Source: Telopea speciosissima (lineage: Eukaryota; Streptophyta; Magnoliopsida; Proteales; Proteaceae). From it: 64,000 nucleotides of DNA. The position numbers were made by a program, and so were the translations under genes. Within the stretch, counting starts at the first letter, position 1. Every line of letters begins with the position of its first letter. Under the pieces are notes generated by a model. That model did no database searches. It was not told the origin of the DNA and saw only the letters and a list, made by a program, of their open reading frames with translations. The stretch spans positions 18,657,542 through 18,721,541 of the forward strand of contig NC_057924.1 of NCBI RefSeq assembly GCF_018873765.1, given 5' to 3'. Below, piece after piece: positions 36,216-47,731 of the stretch.

Positions 36216-38117
36216 AGAGTTCACCCCTCTAAACACCACTAGGTCCCAGATCCTTATGCAGATCCAAGATCATGACCTACTCCATTGGACACGACCCATG
36301 CTAGCAGGGCCTGAGAAGCACAACCCTAACAAATACTGTCTCTTCCACAAGGATAACGGACATGACACAAAAGAATGTTACCAACTGAAGAGGGAGATAG
36401 ACCAACTTGTAAGGGCAAGAAGCCTGAACAAGTACATCAAAGGAAGGCGTGACGGTCGTTCGGGCCAAGGAGACCGAGGTCGTGAGCAAGAAAGAGAAGA
36501 ACCAAGAAAGGAAGACAGGAGGGCGGATCAAGATAGGGAGAGAGACCGCACAGAAGAGAGGAGAGATGTACTAGAACCAAGCGGCACCAAGGGAGCCCTC
36601 ATCCTCACCATACTTGGAGGACCAGGGCAAGAGTCTACCAGAAAGGCCAAAGCCCACACCAGGTTCATGGGAGTAGTAGAGAAACCAAATAAGCTAGCAA
36701 AGACCAAGACGGTGATCTCCTTCTCGGATGCAGACTTGGAAGGTGTGAGCTTTCCACATAAGGATGCTTTAGTAGTGCAGGTGCAGATAGCCAATCGATC
36801 GATGCAAAGGCTGCTGATAGATACAGGAGCATCAGTGGATGTGCTCTCATTGGAAGCCTACCGTCAATTTGGGTTTGGGAATGACCAACTCAAGCCAGAG
36901 CCCACCTACCTCCATAGGTTCTTGGGCGCCACTGCCTCCATTAGAGGCACTATAGAGCTACCTGTCACTTTTGGAGAACATCCTCGGTAAGTGACCATCA
37001 TGGTGAACTTTATGGTCGTTAGGTCCATGGTTTCATTCAACAGCCTCTTAGGGCGGCCATCTCTGATAGCCCTTAGAGGAGTAGTATCACCACTCCACCT
37101 AAAACTGAAGTTCCCCACTAACAACAGAGTGGGCGAAGTCTGAGGCGATCAGAAGAAGGCCAGAGAATGCTATGCCACCTTTGTCAAGAAGAACAATGGT
37201 AACACTAGGGGAATGACACTATGCATGGAGAACCTGGTCAGCGACCAGAGAGATGAACAGACAGAGAAGAGAGGTAGGCTGGTGGAGGACCTCATCCCAT
37301 GGTCACTCAGCAAAGATGACCCTTCCAAGGTTGTACAGGTTGGTTCGTTGTTGAACGATGAACAGAAAGAAGAACTGGGACACCTCCTCTGAACCAACAT
37401 GGACGTCTTCGCATGGTCGACTGCCAACATGCCGGGCATACCCAGATCTATAGCAGAGCACAGGCTATATGTAGACCCAACCAGGAAGCCCGTCCAATAG
37501 AAGCGGCAGAATTTTGCCCTCGACCGGCAAGCAGCTATCAAAGAAGAGGTTGAGAAATTGAGCTGATCGGGGTTCATCAGAGAAGAGAAGTTCCCTACCT
37601 GGCTCGCCAATGTGGTCATGGTACCAAAGCCCAATGGGAAGTGGAGAATGTGCGTCGACTACACCAACTTAAACAAAGCATGCCCAAAGGATGAGTACCC
37701 ACTCCCCATAATCGTCTTGTTGATCGATGCAATTGCCGACCATAAGATGTTGAGCTTCATGGACGCCTACTCTGGATACAACCAGATCCTCATGCATGAG
37801 GATGATGAGTCCTACACTGCATTCCGAACTGACAAGGAGAACTACTGCTACCGTGTCATGCCGTTCAGACTGAAGAATGCAGGGGCCATCTACCAAAGGA
37901 TGGTCAATAAAATGTTCGAGGAACAGATCGGGCGCAATATGGAGGTGTACGTGGATGACATGTTCATGAAAAGCGTCCAAGACCACCAACACCTGACCGA
38001 CTTGGAGGAGGTATTCATTGTGCTGAGAAGGAACCAGATGAAGCTAAACCTTGCAAAGTGTGCCTTTGGAGTAACATCAGGGAAGTTCCTAAGGTTCATG
38101 GTCTCAGTACGAGGCAT
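36216..38117 (+). pseudogene. Tat gag end, protease and reverse transcriptase, cut off by Copia insertion
   Basis: In one frame: EFTPLNTTRSQIL, a zinc-finger-like CLFHKDNGHDTKEC (36337-36380), a charged linker (RGREQEREEPRKEDRR), then an aspartic protease with DTGASVDVLS at about 36819-36850. RT follows from about 37500: FPTWLANVVMVPKPNGKWRM, DAYSGYNQI, and the catalytic YVDDMF at about 37948-37965. In-frame stops occur at 36988 (TAA), near 37141 (TGA), 37391 (TGA), 37498 (TAG) and 37564 (TGA), yet no frameshift. The text stops after 'VSVRGIE' at 38117 where the Copia element begins. About 70 residues of the RT-RNase H connection are missing on the far side. Confidence 0.9.
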
Positions 38118-40777
38118 AGAGAGGGGGGGTGAATTTGTGCTTATTAAAATATTAGCAAACTCAGATTATAACAATCAACACACAATTGTATGGTCACGTA
38201 CCAATCACTAAAAAGGTTCAACACAGTTCCATATGACACAGGAACCACAGGAAATACTCCCACACACCTAACTGTATCAGCACAGTAGGTTTTAAATAGT
38301 AAAAGTGAGTTTATATGATTAACCTAAATTCCCAACACTCAAAATTACATGACCCTCACTCCCCAACAAGACTAAATGATAAGACGAAAAACTTGAATGA
38401 AAAATTACCTCAAGAACGAAGTAGAACTACAACCACTATCGATGCAGACATTCTGGACATCAGTAGCAGCGTGCGACATGTCCTAAAAGCCTCTGACACA
38501 GATCCCAATGCATCGATCTACTCAAAATACCTTCTTCTCTGAGAAAATTCAAACATTAAATCACAGAGGCATCAAACCCTAAATCCGACTTTACCATTGC
38601 GTAGAGGACGTCAAAATATTGGGGGTAGCGTCTTTGCACAAATCCCAAGATTCGACTTTTACATAGCCCCAAGTTCGAGGCAAAGATTGAGTCAATCTGG
38701 CCCATTAGATCAGATCGTACGGATGGCCCAGATTAAAATAAGATTCAATCTTCCGTCTTCCGCTTTACACGGGAGCAGAGCACACATAAGCCGTTGGATC
38801 CTCATCTTTGATATGAGATTAAAACAGAGCCATCAGATTAGATTTCTGATCCACCAATGAGAAGTCATCACTTAAGTGTATCAATTTCGCATGTGCTTAA
38901 TTGTGATGTGTCCATTTAGAATCTTCTATCTCAGCCATTGATTATGATTTAGATCAACCAATCAGAACAAGAGATTCTATTTTAGATTTAAAGATTAATC
39001 TCAACCACACAATTGCTTGCATTTTTTGGACAACAATGACTCATCCATGATCTGTACACGTGTCAGAAAAAACTGAAACTTTTATCTCCTACTATTTACC
39101 ACGTGGGCTTCACATCCGTACGATTGGAATTCCCATGTGATCCTCCGAAAAATTCACTAACCTACTACAGAGAATGACTTCCAGTAGCTTGATTTTCAAA
39201 ACCTCCAAATATTTTATAAGTATAAGAGCATACTCAAGTTGTTTTACAAAATGCCCAAGAGGGCTGGGCTGCTGTGCCCATGGGGCTGACCTGTTGGGCT
39301 GCTGCCTGGGCTGTTGTGCCCATGGTGCTAGGCTGCTGGGTTGATGCTTGTGCAGCCATGCTGTCAAGGTAGTGATGGCCATATGGCCATGTTAACTAAG
39401 TCAAATGCTAAGGTGGACATGTCATCGTACTACCCCCTGACACGTGGCACCCCCAGGTGGGATCCACACTCTCTCTCCTCTTTCTCTCTCTTCAAAATCA
39501 ATTCAAGCTTGCAGTCCAGCTCACTGACAATGATCCTGATGCACTCTTCTGACCTTCACACACATCAACCTATAGCTCGAATGACTGTGTGGTTTGTTCA
39601 CCCTTGTAGAAAAAAACTTTATAAACATGTTGGCACAAACCACTTGTCTTTTCTCTCTCATATGCATACTTTTCAAGAGTCCCAAAAAAGCTTCACAGTT
39701 ACAGTTGCTGAATTTCAAATTTACTTGAAAACTTGTAACTGAATATGTCATTTTCACAAATAACCATTGTTTGGCTCAAGTAACACTTGAAACACATCAC
39801 CAACAAGAATTTGAACATGCGTAGCCACTCGAAAGACTAGTGGGTCCCACCAATCATCAAACCAACCTCCAAACCAAGAAAAACACTGTTTTGACTTGAA
39901 TTTTCATAAATCTTGAACTTGAACCTTGAGGAGGCAATATAGCTCGAGTTTGACCTTGAACTTTTTTGGAACATATCTAATACACTGAAATAAGAGCCAC
40001 CAAGAGCTCAAACCACCAGAAACCTCTCTATATTAAGAATTCATCTCTCAAACCAAGCCACTACCTCTTCAACCCTGTATATGGCTTTCATGAACTGTAC
40101 ACAAAACCTCCAGATCTCTGAGAGCAAGGTTATTAGACCTCAAATACAATATTTATGAGATTATGAGCATGTTCAAATAACTAAACAAGGTGGCCTACAC
40201 TCACACACTCATGCAATGGAAAAATATACTATGCAAACATGAAAAATAAGCATGAATGAAACTACAATGCTACTGTGTGCTACCAAGACATACCTCAAGG
40301 AGTCATGTCATCCTAAGCAGGATTGTCAAGAGTTGGAAACCCCTTGGAGAGCTATGGGCATTTTCCATGTGCGTCACCTAGCTTATAAGAAGAGTTAGGT
40401 ACCCAATGTTTTTACCTTTCTACAGCTTTACTTTTTCCTTTTCCTTTTATTTTTATTGGCAATGCTTATATGATAAAATGTTGAATGCTCACGCATGCCA
40501 CGGGATTTTGCTATCCCTTTCATTTTCTAGGTCATGGTTTTTGTCTTCTCATTGGAAACTCACATGCCATGGGATTTTGCTGCCCTTTTCATTTTCTAGG
40601 TCATGCTTTCTGTCTTCTCATTGGAAGCTCACATGCCATGGGGACTTACTTTATTTATTAGCTTTGAGGCTCACACGGTGTTCGTTATTCCCAACTTGCA
40701 GACAAGTTTAGCACATTCCTTACACCACTGTTGTCCACCAAGTTGCCAACAATGGCAACAATGCCATTAGATCAACA
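38118..40777 (-). repeat. Copia 3' LTR (element orientation), truncated at its outer end
   Basis: Matches the right LTR from AGAGAGGGGGG onward but lacks its outermost ~20-25 bp (TGATGAATGGCACTCGACAC). It joins the host RT through a shared AGAG. It also lacks ~160 bp that the other LTR has (45172-45332). It contains ~145 bp (about 38533-38680) that the other LTR lacks, and a 68-bp tandem repeat (GATTTTGCTRYCC...CATTGGAARCTCAC) at 40487-40650. Confidence 0.85.
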
Positions 40778-40789
40778 ATCTCCCCCTTT
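40778..40789 (-). other. Copia polypurine tract
   Basis: The minus strand reads AAAGGGGGAGAT directly before the LTR start TGTTGATC. A textbook Copia polypurine tract. Confidence 0.8.
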
Positions 40790-40949
40790 GGCATTGTTGG
40801 CAATACACCAGTACACAAACACACTTCCTACCTCAAAGACTCTCTCTCCCCCTTTGACAACAAGACCAAAGGGGTACCCAACCTGACAAAGAAGAAGGAA
40901 AAAAATATGCAGTAACCAGACACACTCCCCCTATGTCAGTGCTAATGAT

Positions 40950-43376
40950 AAACTAAAGTGAGGTAGATGTAACCACTCCCAGTCTTTGCCTAAGATATGC
41001 AAATGTAGATGTTGGAAGGGGTTTAGTGAAAATGCCTGCCACCTGTTCAGCAGTAGGAACATAGCCAAGTTTAATATCTCCACTACTTATCTTTTCCCTT
41101 CGAAAATGATACCTGATGGCTATGTGTTTGGTCCTGGAATGCATGACTGGATTCTTAGAGATATTGATTGAGCTTGTATTATCATAATAGATAGTCACTA
41201 GTAGTTTTTGCTCAATATAGAGGACCTTCAGTATCTGAATCATCCAAAGTATCTGAGTGCAACAGGAAGTAGTTGCCATGTACTCAGCCTCAGCTGTAGA
41301 AAGAGAAACTGTGTCTTACTTTTTGCTATGCCATGTGACTAAACTTTCTCCAAGATAAAATGCACCTCCACTAGTGGTTTTCCTGTCATCGACACAACGT
41401 GCCCAATTTGCATTTGAGTAGGCTGTCAACTCAAATCCTTTCTTCTTGGGATACCACAGGCCAAAGTCCATACTTCCTTTTAAATATCTGAGAATTCTCT
41501 TCACAGCTGCAACATGTGTTTCCTTTGGACCAGCTTGGAATGTAGCCACCATATATACAGCTTGATGAATATCTGGCCTGGAAGTAGTGAGATATAATAG
41601 CCTACCAATCATAGACCTGTACATGGTATGGTCAACTACAGGAGAATCATCATCTTTGCTAAGCTTGCAACTTGTCATCATTGGAGTACTCACAGACTTG
41701 CAATCTTCCATGTTGAACTTCTTCAGCATCTCTTTAATATACTTTGCTTGTGAAATGAATATACCATTCTACATCTGCTTGACCTGTAAACCAAGGAAAA
41801 AGAATAATTCACCAAGCATTGACATCTCAAACTCTGTCTGCATTCTCTCAGCAAATTCCTTGCATAGTTCACTATTATGGGCTCCAAATATGATATCATC
41901 AACATAAACAACCACAACCAGTGGGCTGCTGTCCACAGATCTAATGTAGAGATTGCTATCCACCATGTCTTTCTTGAAGCCTATCTCATATAGATAGCTA
42001 TCCAATCTTGAATACCAAGCTCTAGGAGCTTGTTTCAGACCATATAGAGCTTTCTTGAGTCTACAAACCATAGTAACATCTTCACAAAGTTGAAAACCAT
42101 CCGGTTGCTCCATGTAGACCTCCTCTTCAAGATTTCCATTAAAAAATGTTGATTTTACATCCATTTGAAAAATCTTGAAATCTCTGTAAGCTGCAAGTGC
42201 TAAAAACATCCGAATAGACTCCAGTCTAGCCACATGTGCAAAAGTCTCATCAAAATCCACACCTTCAACCTGAGCATACCCTTTGCAGACTAACCTTGCT
42301 TTATTTCTTATCACCTCTCCCTTTTCATTAAGTTTGTTTCTAAACACCCATTTTGTGCCAATTACATTCTTTCCTGCAGGTCTAGGAACCAACTCCCAAG
42401 TTTTGTTCTTCTCAATCTGATCAAGCTCTTCCTCCATAGCTTTGACCCAACTTGAATCTCTTGAAGCTTCTTCAATAGACTTAGGCTCGATATGAGACAA
42501 AAGGGAGTAGCAATTACTTGCTTTCATTCTGCTAGTCTGTACTCTAGCTGAAGGATCTCCAACAATCTAATTTTGAGGATGATCTTTTTCAAGTCTTTCA
42601 GTCCTGTGTCTCTTCTCAGTTGCTTCTTCATCTTCTTCCTCCTTTTCAAACTCTGAGGAAGGTAGGGCTTTATTCTTGGTTGCTGAGTTTTTAGTTTCAG
42701 CTTCTTCATCACCATTCTCTATGAACTCACTGTCAGTATCATAGTCAATTCTATCAACTTTGGGTTTGTTGTTGCTCTTCTCATCAAAAGTGACATCTGA
42801 GCTCTCTACAATCTTGGCTAACCTCTTGTTAAAGCATCTGTAAGCCTTGCTTCTCACTGAATACCCAAGAAATATGCCCTCATCAGACATATCTTAAAAT
42901 TTGCTTAAATTTTCCTCTATATTCTTGATGAAGCACTTGCTACCAAAGATTCTAAAGTATTTTGTTGTAGCTTTCCTTTTATACCAGAGTTCATATGGTG
43001 TTTTCTTTTCAAACCTTCTAAGCATGCATCTATTTTGAATATGCACAACAGTGTGCACAGCCTCTTTCCAGTACCTCTTGCCAAGACCACTCTCTATCAA
43101 CAGTGTTCTTGCCATCTCTTGAACTGTCCTGTTCTTTTTCTCTGCAACTCCATTTTGTTGTGGAGTTCTAGCTACTGAAGTCTGTCTCCTAATGCCATGC
43201 TCATAGCAATACTCATAAAATACACCCTAGGTGTATTCTCCACCTTTGTCAGACCTGAGACACTTGATAGTTCTTTCAGTTTCATTCTCAACTTGCTTTC
43301 TGAACACCTTGAACATATCCAAAGCTTCATTCTTATGCTTCAGAAATTGTACCCAAGTCATCTTGCTTGCCTCTTT
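40950..43376 (-). pseudogene. Copia integrase (3' part), reverse transcriptase and RNase H, broken
   Basis: Integrase (43376-42560): the middle of the core is present (MTWVQFLKHK, CLRSDKGGEYT with the second catalytic Asp, TPQQNGVAEKKNRTVQ with the catalytic Glu), but the N-terminal part with the first Asp is deleted. Stops lie at about 43229 (TAG in GGEYT*GVF) and 42894 (TAA). RT (42527-41330): [47 protein letters not shown], catalytic YVDDIIFG near 41889-41912; one TAG at 41769. FAHVARLE replaces the usual FAPVARLE. RNase H (41310-40953): STAEAEYMA, YYDNTSSINI, RTKHIAIRYHF; one TAA at 41316 in place of the Gln of the 'KKQDTVSLST' block. A few point changes and one deletion have killed it. 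Confidence 0.92.
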
Positions 43377-44991
43377 GACATGATGAACAAATAGGATTGG
43401 ATGGCTTCTTCAGCTGAGGAACATCTCTGACTGCCTTATGAGAAGTGATCTTCACCAAGTTGTCAAAGCCAATGTGCCCAAGTCTCTTTTGCCAAATCCA
43501 ATGCTCTTCTTCTTGACTAACCAAGCAAGATCCACCTGTGCTATCTGACAATGCATACAAATTTCCTGAAGTCCTCACACCTGATGCCACAAGTTTGCCA
43601 TTCTTTGATTTTATGATCTCACATCCTGATTTATCAAAGATAACCTTGTGACCCTTGTCACACATTTGACTAATGCTGAGAAGATTATGATTCAAACTTG
43701 AAACATGTAAAACATCAGATGTCTTCACTTTCCCATCATCTAGATGCATTGTGCCCTTGCCAACTATCTTGGCACTCTCACTGTTTCCAAACTTAACAGA
43801 CCCTCCCTCATATTGGTTAAGCTCTGCAAACTTGTTCTTGTCACCAGTCATGTGACTTGAACAGCCACTATCAAGGATCCATGGAACAGCCTTGTCTTGA
43901 GCTCTAAAAGCAGTTTGAACAACCAAAGAGTTAATACTCTTTCCTCTTGAAACTTTTTCAACCCAATCCTTTTTAACTTGCATTTTCACATCTGAACCAG
44001 CTGTAGTCTTCGTTTGACTTGACTTCTTTATGGGAGAGAAATAGATGGGTTGTTTGTAATCTCTAGTAATATGACCATGATTGCAACAATTGTAACACAC
44101 CACATTTTGCAACAAAGGTGCAAAAGAGTTCTTACTAGTGAAAAACACTTGCTTTAAGTTGAAATTGCAAGTGGCTATCTTATGCCCATATGTGTTACAC
44201 TTGAAACAATAACCAGGAAAGTAGTTGCTCTTTTTGCCTTGAAATCTTGACCTTCCAAACCTGGATGTTCCATAGAATCTGAAATGAGAGGCATTGGTCT
44301 TTTGCTGATTTCTTTGCTCTTGGTGTCTCTTCTTCTGCTCCCCCTTACTTGTCGCATGGGAAGCTTTTCCTCTTGCATCAGTAGAGCTGCCTTCTTTCAC
44401 AAAATTCATCTTCTTTAAGTTTTTGCTAAGTTGCTCATTATTCCCAGATGATTCCATATGAACATACCCCAAACCTGCTTTTATGCCAGTTGGTCTCTGA
44501 TAGTTGATGATCTTCTCAAGAATCTGACTTGACTCATTTGGTTGAGATTGAGTGAGCTGAATTTCTGGAGATACTCCATTCTCATCAAATTTTCTAACTT
44601 TCTGTTTCAACTCATTAAGTTCAACTCACATCAGCTCATAGTTATTGATTTTGTCTTCATACTCTTTGATTTGGCTTTGAAGAACCTCATTTTCTTGAGC
44701 AAGCTTGTTGCAGTGAGTAACCTTGAATGCAAGTTGAGTCTCAAGATCATTCAAAGTTGTCTGGATATCCTTCAAACTCTCAAATTTCTTTTCTTGTTTC
44801 ATGCAGACCTTAACCAGCTTCTTATTCTTTTTCTTCTTAATATCAAGCTTCTCAAGAGCCTCTTCCAACTCACCCTTAAGATCCACTACAGCTTCCACTT
44901 CTTCTGTCTCTTCAGAAGGCTGATTTTCATCCTTGTTGACTTCATAAGCCCTTCCATAACTTGAGACTTTATTGTGTGCCATTATTCCCAT
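43377..44991 (-). pseudogene. Copia gag C-terminal part, protease and IN zinc domain
   Basis: Starts at an ATG at 44991 (MGIMAHNKVSSYGRA). There follows a long coiled coil (44900-44640: EEALEKLDIKKKKNKKL, then CNKLAQENEVLQSQIKEYED), one TGA at about 44625, a basic region, and zinc knuckle CFKCNTYGHKIATC. A second knuckle CYNCCNHGHITRDY has lost its last Cys. The aspartic protease site WILDSGCSSHMTGD is near 43862-43880. The pre-integrase zinc motif follows (RLGHIGFDNLV, then CSSCQRGKQ) and ends at a deletion at 43376. The N-terminal capsid domain usual for Copia gag (UBN2-like) is not present, so this gag is 5'-deleted or atypical. Confidence 0.88.
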
Positions 44992-45024
44992 AGAGATCTC
45001 TCAACTGTCGATTTAACTAATGTT

Positions 45025-45043
45025 GAGTCTAGCTCTGATACTA
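45025..45043 (-). other. Copia primer binding site, initiator tRNA-Met type
   Basis: The minus strand reads TAGTATCAGAGCTAGACTC two bases from the LTR end (ATTCATCA). It matches TGGTATCAGAGC with one change. Confidence 0.8.
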
Positions 45044-45045
45044 AT

Positions 45046-47731
45046 TGATGAATGGCACTCGACACAGAGAGGGGGGTGAATCTGTGCTTATTAAAATATT
45101 CGCAAACTCAGATTATAACAACCAACATATAATCGTATGGTCACGCACCAATCACTACAAAGTAGCTTGGTCTACCAGTGAACCACACCCACTCTGCAAG
45201 CAAACACTTCAAAAAAAATATCAAACCACAACACAAGCATATACGTGGTTCGGCATAATGGCCTACGTCCACGGAGCAATACCCCTCACGAGTTTCGTGC
45301 TTTGCTCAGCACACTTCTATTAAAAACCTTACTACATAGGTTCAACACAGTTCCATATGACACATGAACCACAGGAAATACTCCCACACACCTAATTGTA
45401 TCAGCACAGTAGGTTTTAAACAATAAAAGTGAGTTTATATAATCAACCCAAATTCCCAACACTCAAAATTACATGAACCTCACTCCCTAACAAGACTAAA
45501 TGATAAGACGGGGAACTTGAATGAAAAACTACCTCAAGAACGAAGTAGAACTACAACCACTGTCGATGCAGACCTTCTGGACATCAGTAGTAGCGTGCGA
45601 CATGTCCTGGAAGCCTCTGACACAGATCCCAATGCATCGATCTACTCAAAAGATTGAGTCAATCTGGGCCATTAGATCAGATCATACGGACGGCCCAGAT
45701 TAAAATAAGATTCGATCTTCCGTCTTTCGCTTTACACGGGAGCGGAGCACACATAAGCCGTTGGATCCTCATCTTTGATATGAGATTAAAACAGAGCCAT
45801 CAGATTAGATTCCTGATCCACCAATGAGAAGTCATCACTTAAGTGTACCAATTTCGCATGTGCTTAATTGTGAGGTGTCCATTTAGAATCTTCTATCTCA
45901 TCCATTGATTATGATTTAGATCAACCAATCAGAACAAGAGATTCATTTTAGATTTAAAGATTAATCTCAACCACACAATTGCTTGTGTTTTTTGGACAAC
46001 GATGACTCATCCATGATTTGTACACGTGTCAGAAAAAGCTACAATTTTTATCTCCCACTATTTGCCACGTGGGCTTCACATCCGTACGGTTGGAATTCCC
46101 ATGTGATCCTCCAAAAAATTCACTAACCTACTACAGAGAATGACTTCTAGTAGCTTGATTTTCAAAACCTCCAAATATTTTCTAAGTATAAGAGCATATT
46201 CAAGCTGTTTGACAAACTGCCCAAGAAGGCTGGGCTGCTGTGCCCATGGGGCTGACCTACTGGGCTGCTATGCCCATGGTGCTAGGCTGCTGGGCTGGTG
46301 CTTGTGTAGCCATGCTGTCAAAGCTGTGATGGCCATATGGCCATGTTAACTCAGTCAAATGCCAAGGTGGACATGCTACCTTACTACCCCCTGACACATG
46401 GCACCCCCAAGTGGGGCCTACACTCTCTCTCCTCTTTCTCTCTCTTCAAAATCAACTCAAGCTTGCTGTCCAGCTCACTGACAATGATCCTGATGCACTC
46501 TTCTGACCTTCACACACATCAACCTGTAGCTCGAATGACTGTGTGGTTTGTTCACCCTTGTAGAGAAAAATTTTGTAAACATGTTGGCATAAACCACTTA
46601 TCTTTTCTCTCTCATATGCACACTTTTCAAGAGTCCTAAAAAGGCTTCACAGTCACAGTTGCTGAATTTTAAATTTACTTGAAAACTTGCAACTGAATAT
46701 ATCATTTTCACAAATAACCATTGTTTGGCTCAAGTAACACTTGAAACACACCACCAACAAGAATTTGAACATGCGTAGCCACTTGAAAGACTAGTGGGTC
46801 CCACCAATCATCAAACCAACCTCTAAACCAATAAAAACACTGTTTTGACTTGAATTTTCAAAAATCTTGAACTTAAACCTTGAGGAGGCAATATAGCTCG
46901 AGTTTGACCTTGAACTTTCTTGGAACATATCCAATACACTGAAATAAGAGCCACCAAGAGCTCAAACTACCAGAAACCTCTCTATATTAAGAATTCATCT
47001 CTCAAACCAAGCCATTACCTCTTCAACCCTGTACATGCTTTCCATGAACTGTACACAAAACCTCTAGATCTCTGAGAGCAAGGTTATTAGACCTCAAATA
47101 CAATATTTATGAGATTATGAGCATGTTCAAATAACTAAACAAGGTGGCCTACACTCACACACTCATGCAATGGAAAAATATACTATGCAAACATGAAACA
47201 TAAGCATGAATGAAACTACAATGCTACTGTGTGCTACCAAGACATACCTCAAGGAGTCATGTCATCCTAAGCAGGATTGTCAAGAGTTGGAAACCCCTTG
47301 GAGAGCTATGGGCATTTTCCATGTGCATCACCTGGCTTGCTAGAAGAGTTAGGTACCCAATGTTTTTACCTTTCTACAGCTTTACTTTTTTCTTTCCCTT
47401 TTATTTTTGTTGGCAATGCTTATATGATAAAATGTTGAATGCTCACGCATGCCACGGGATTTTGCTATCCCTTTCATTTTCTAGGTCATGGTTTCTGTCT
47501 TCTCATTGGAAACTCACATGCCATGGGATTTTGCTGCCCTTTTCATTTTCTAGGTCATGCTTTCTGTCTTCTCATTGGAAGCTCACATGCCATGGGGACT
47601 TACTTTATTTATTAGCTTTGAGGCTCACACGGTGTTCCTTATTCCCAACTTGCAGACAAGCTTAGCACATTCCTTACACTACTGTTGTCCACCAAGTTGC
47701 CAACATTAACAACAATGCCATTAGATCAACA
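45046..47731 (-). repeat. Copia 5' LTR (element orientation), 2.69 kb
   Basis: In plus orientation starts TGATGAATGGC and ends TTAGATCAACA. Full outer end preserved. It lacks the ~145-bp segment of the other LTR at a CAAAA junction near 45652. Very long for a Copia LTR. Confidence 0.88.

Larger units (their letters stand above)
38118..47731 (-). mobile_element. Copia retrotransposon, SIRE-like, 9.6 kb, nested in the Tat pol
   Basis: Two ~2.7-kb LTRs bound a 4.3-kb interior on the minus strand with PBS, gag, PR, IN, RT and RNase H in that order (Copia order). Long LTRs, the GGGGGAGAT polypurine tract and coiled-coil gag region recall the SIRE lineage, which I infer only loosely. The left LTR has lost its outer end and the left target duplication is gone. 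At the right end CTGAG follows the terminal CA. The LTRs are only a few percent apart by eye outside two indels, so it is younger than its host. Confidence 0.9.

Noticed and set aside
41587..41907. Plus-strand frames opposite the Copia RT (also 44542-44964)
   Set aside because: Shadows of the minus-strand pol and gag coding sequence.
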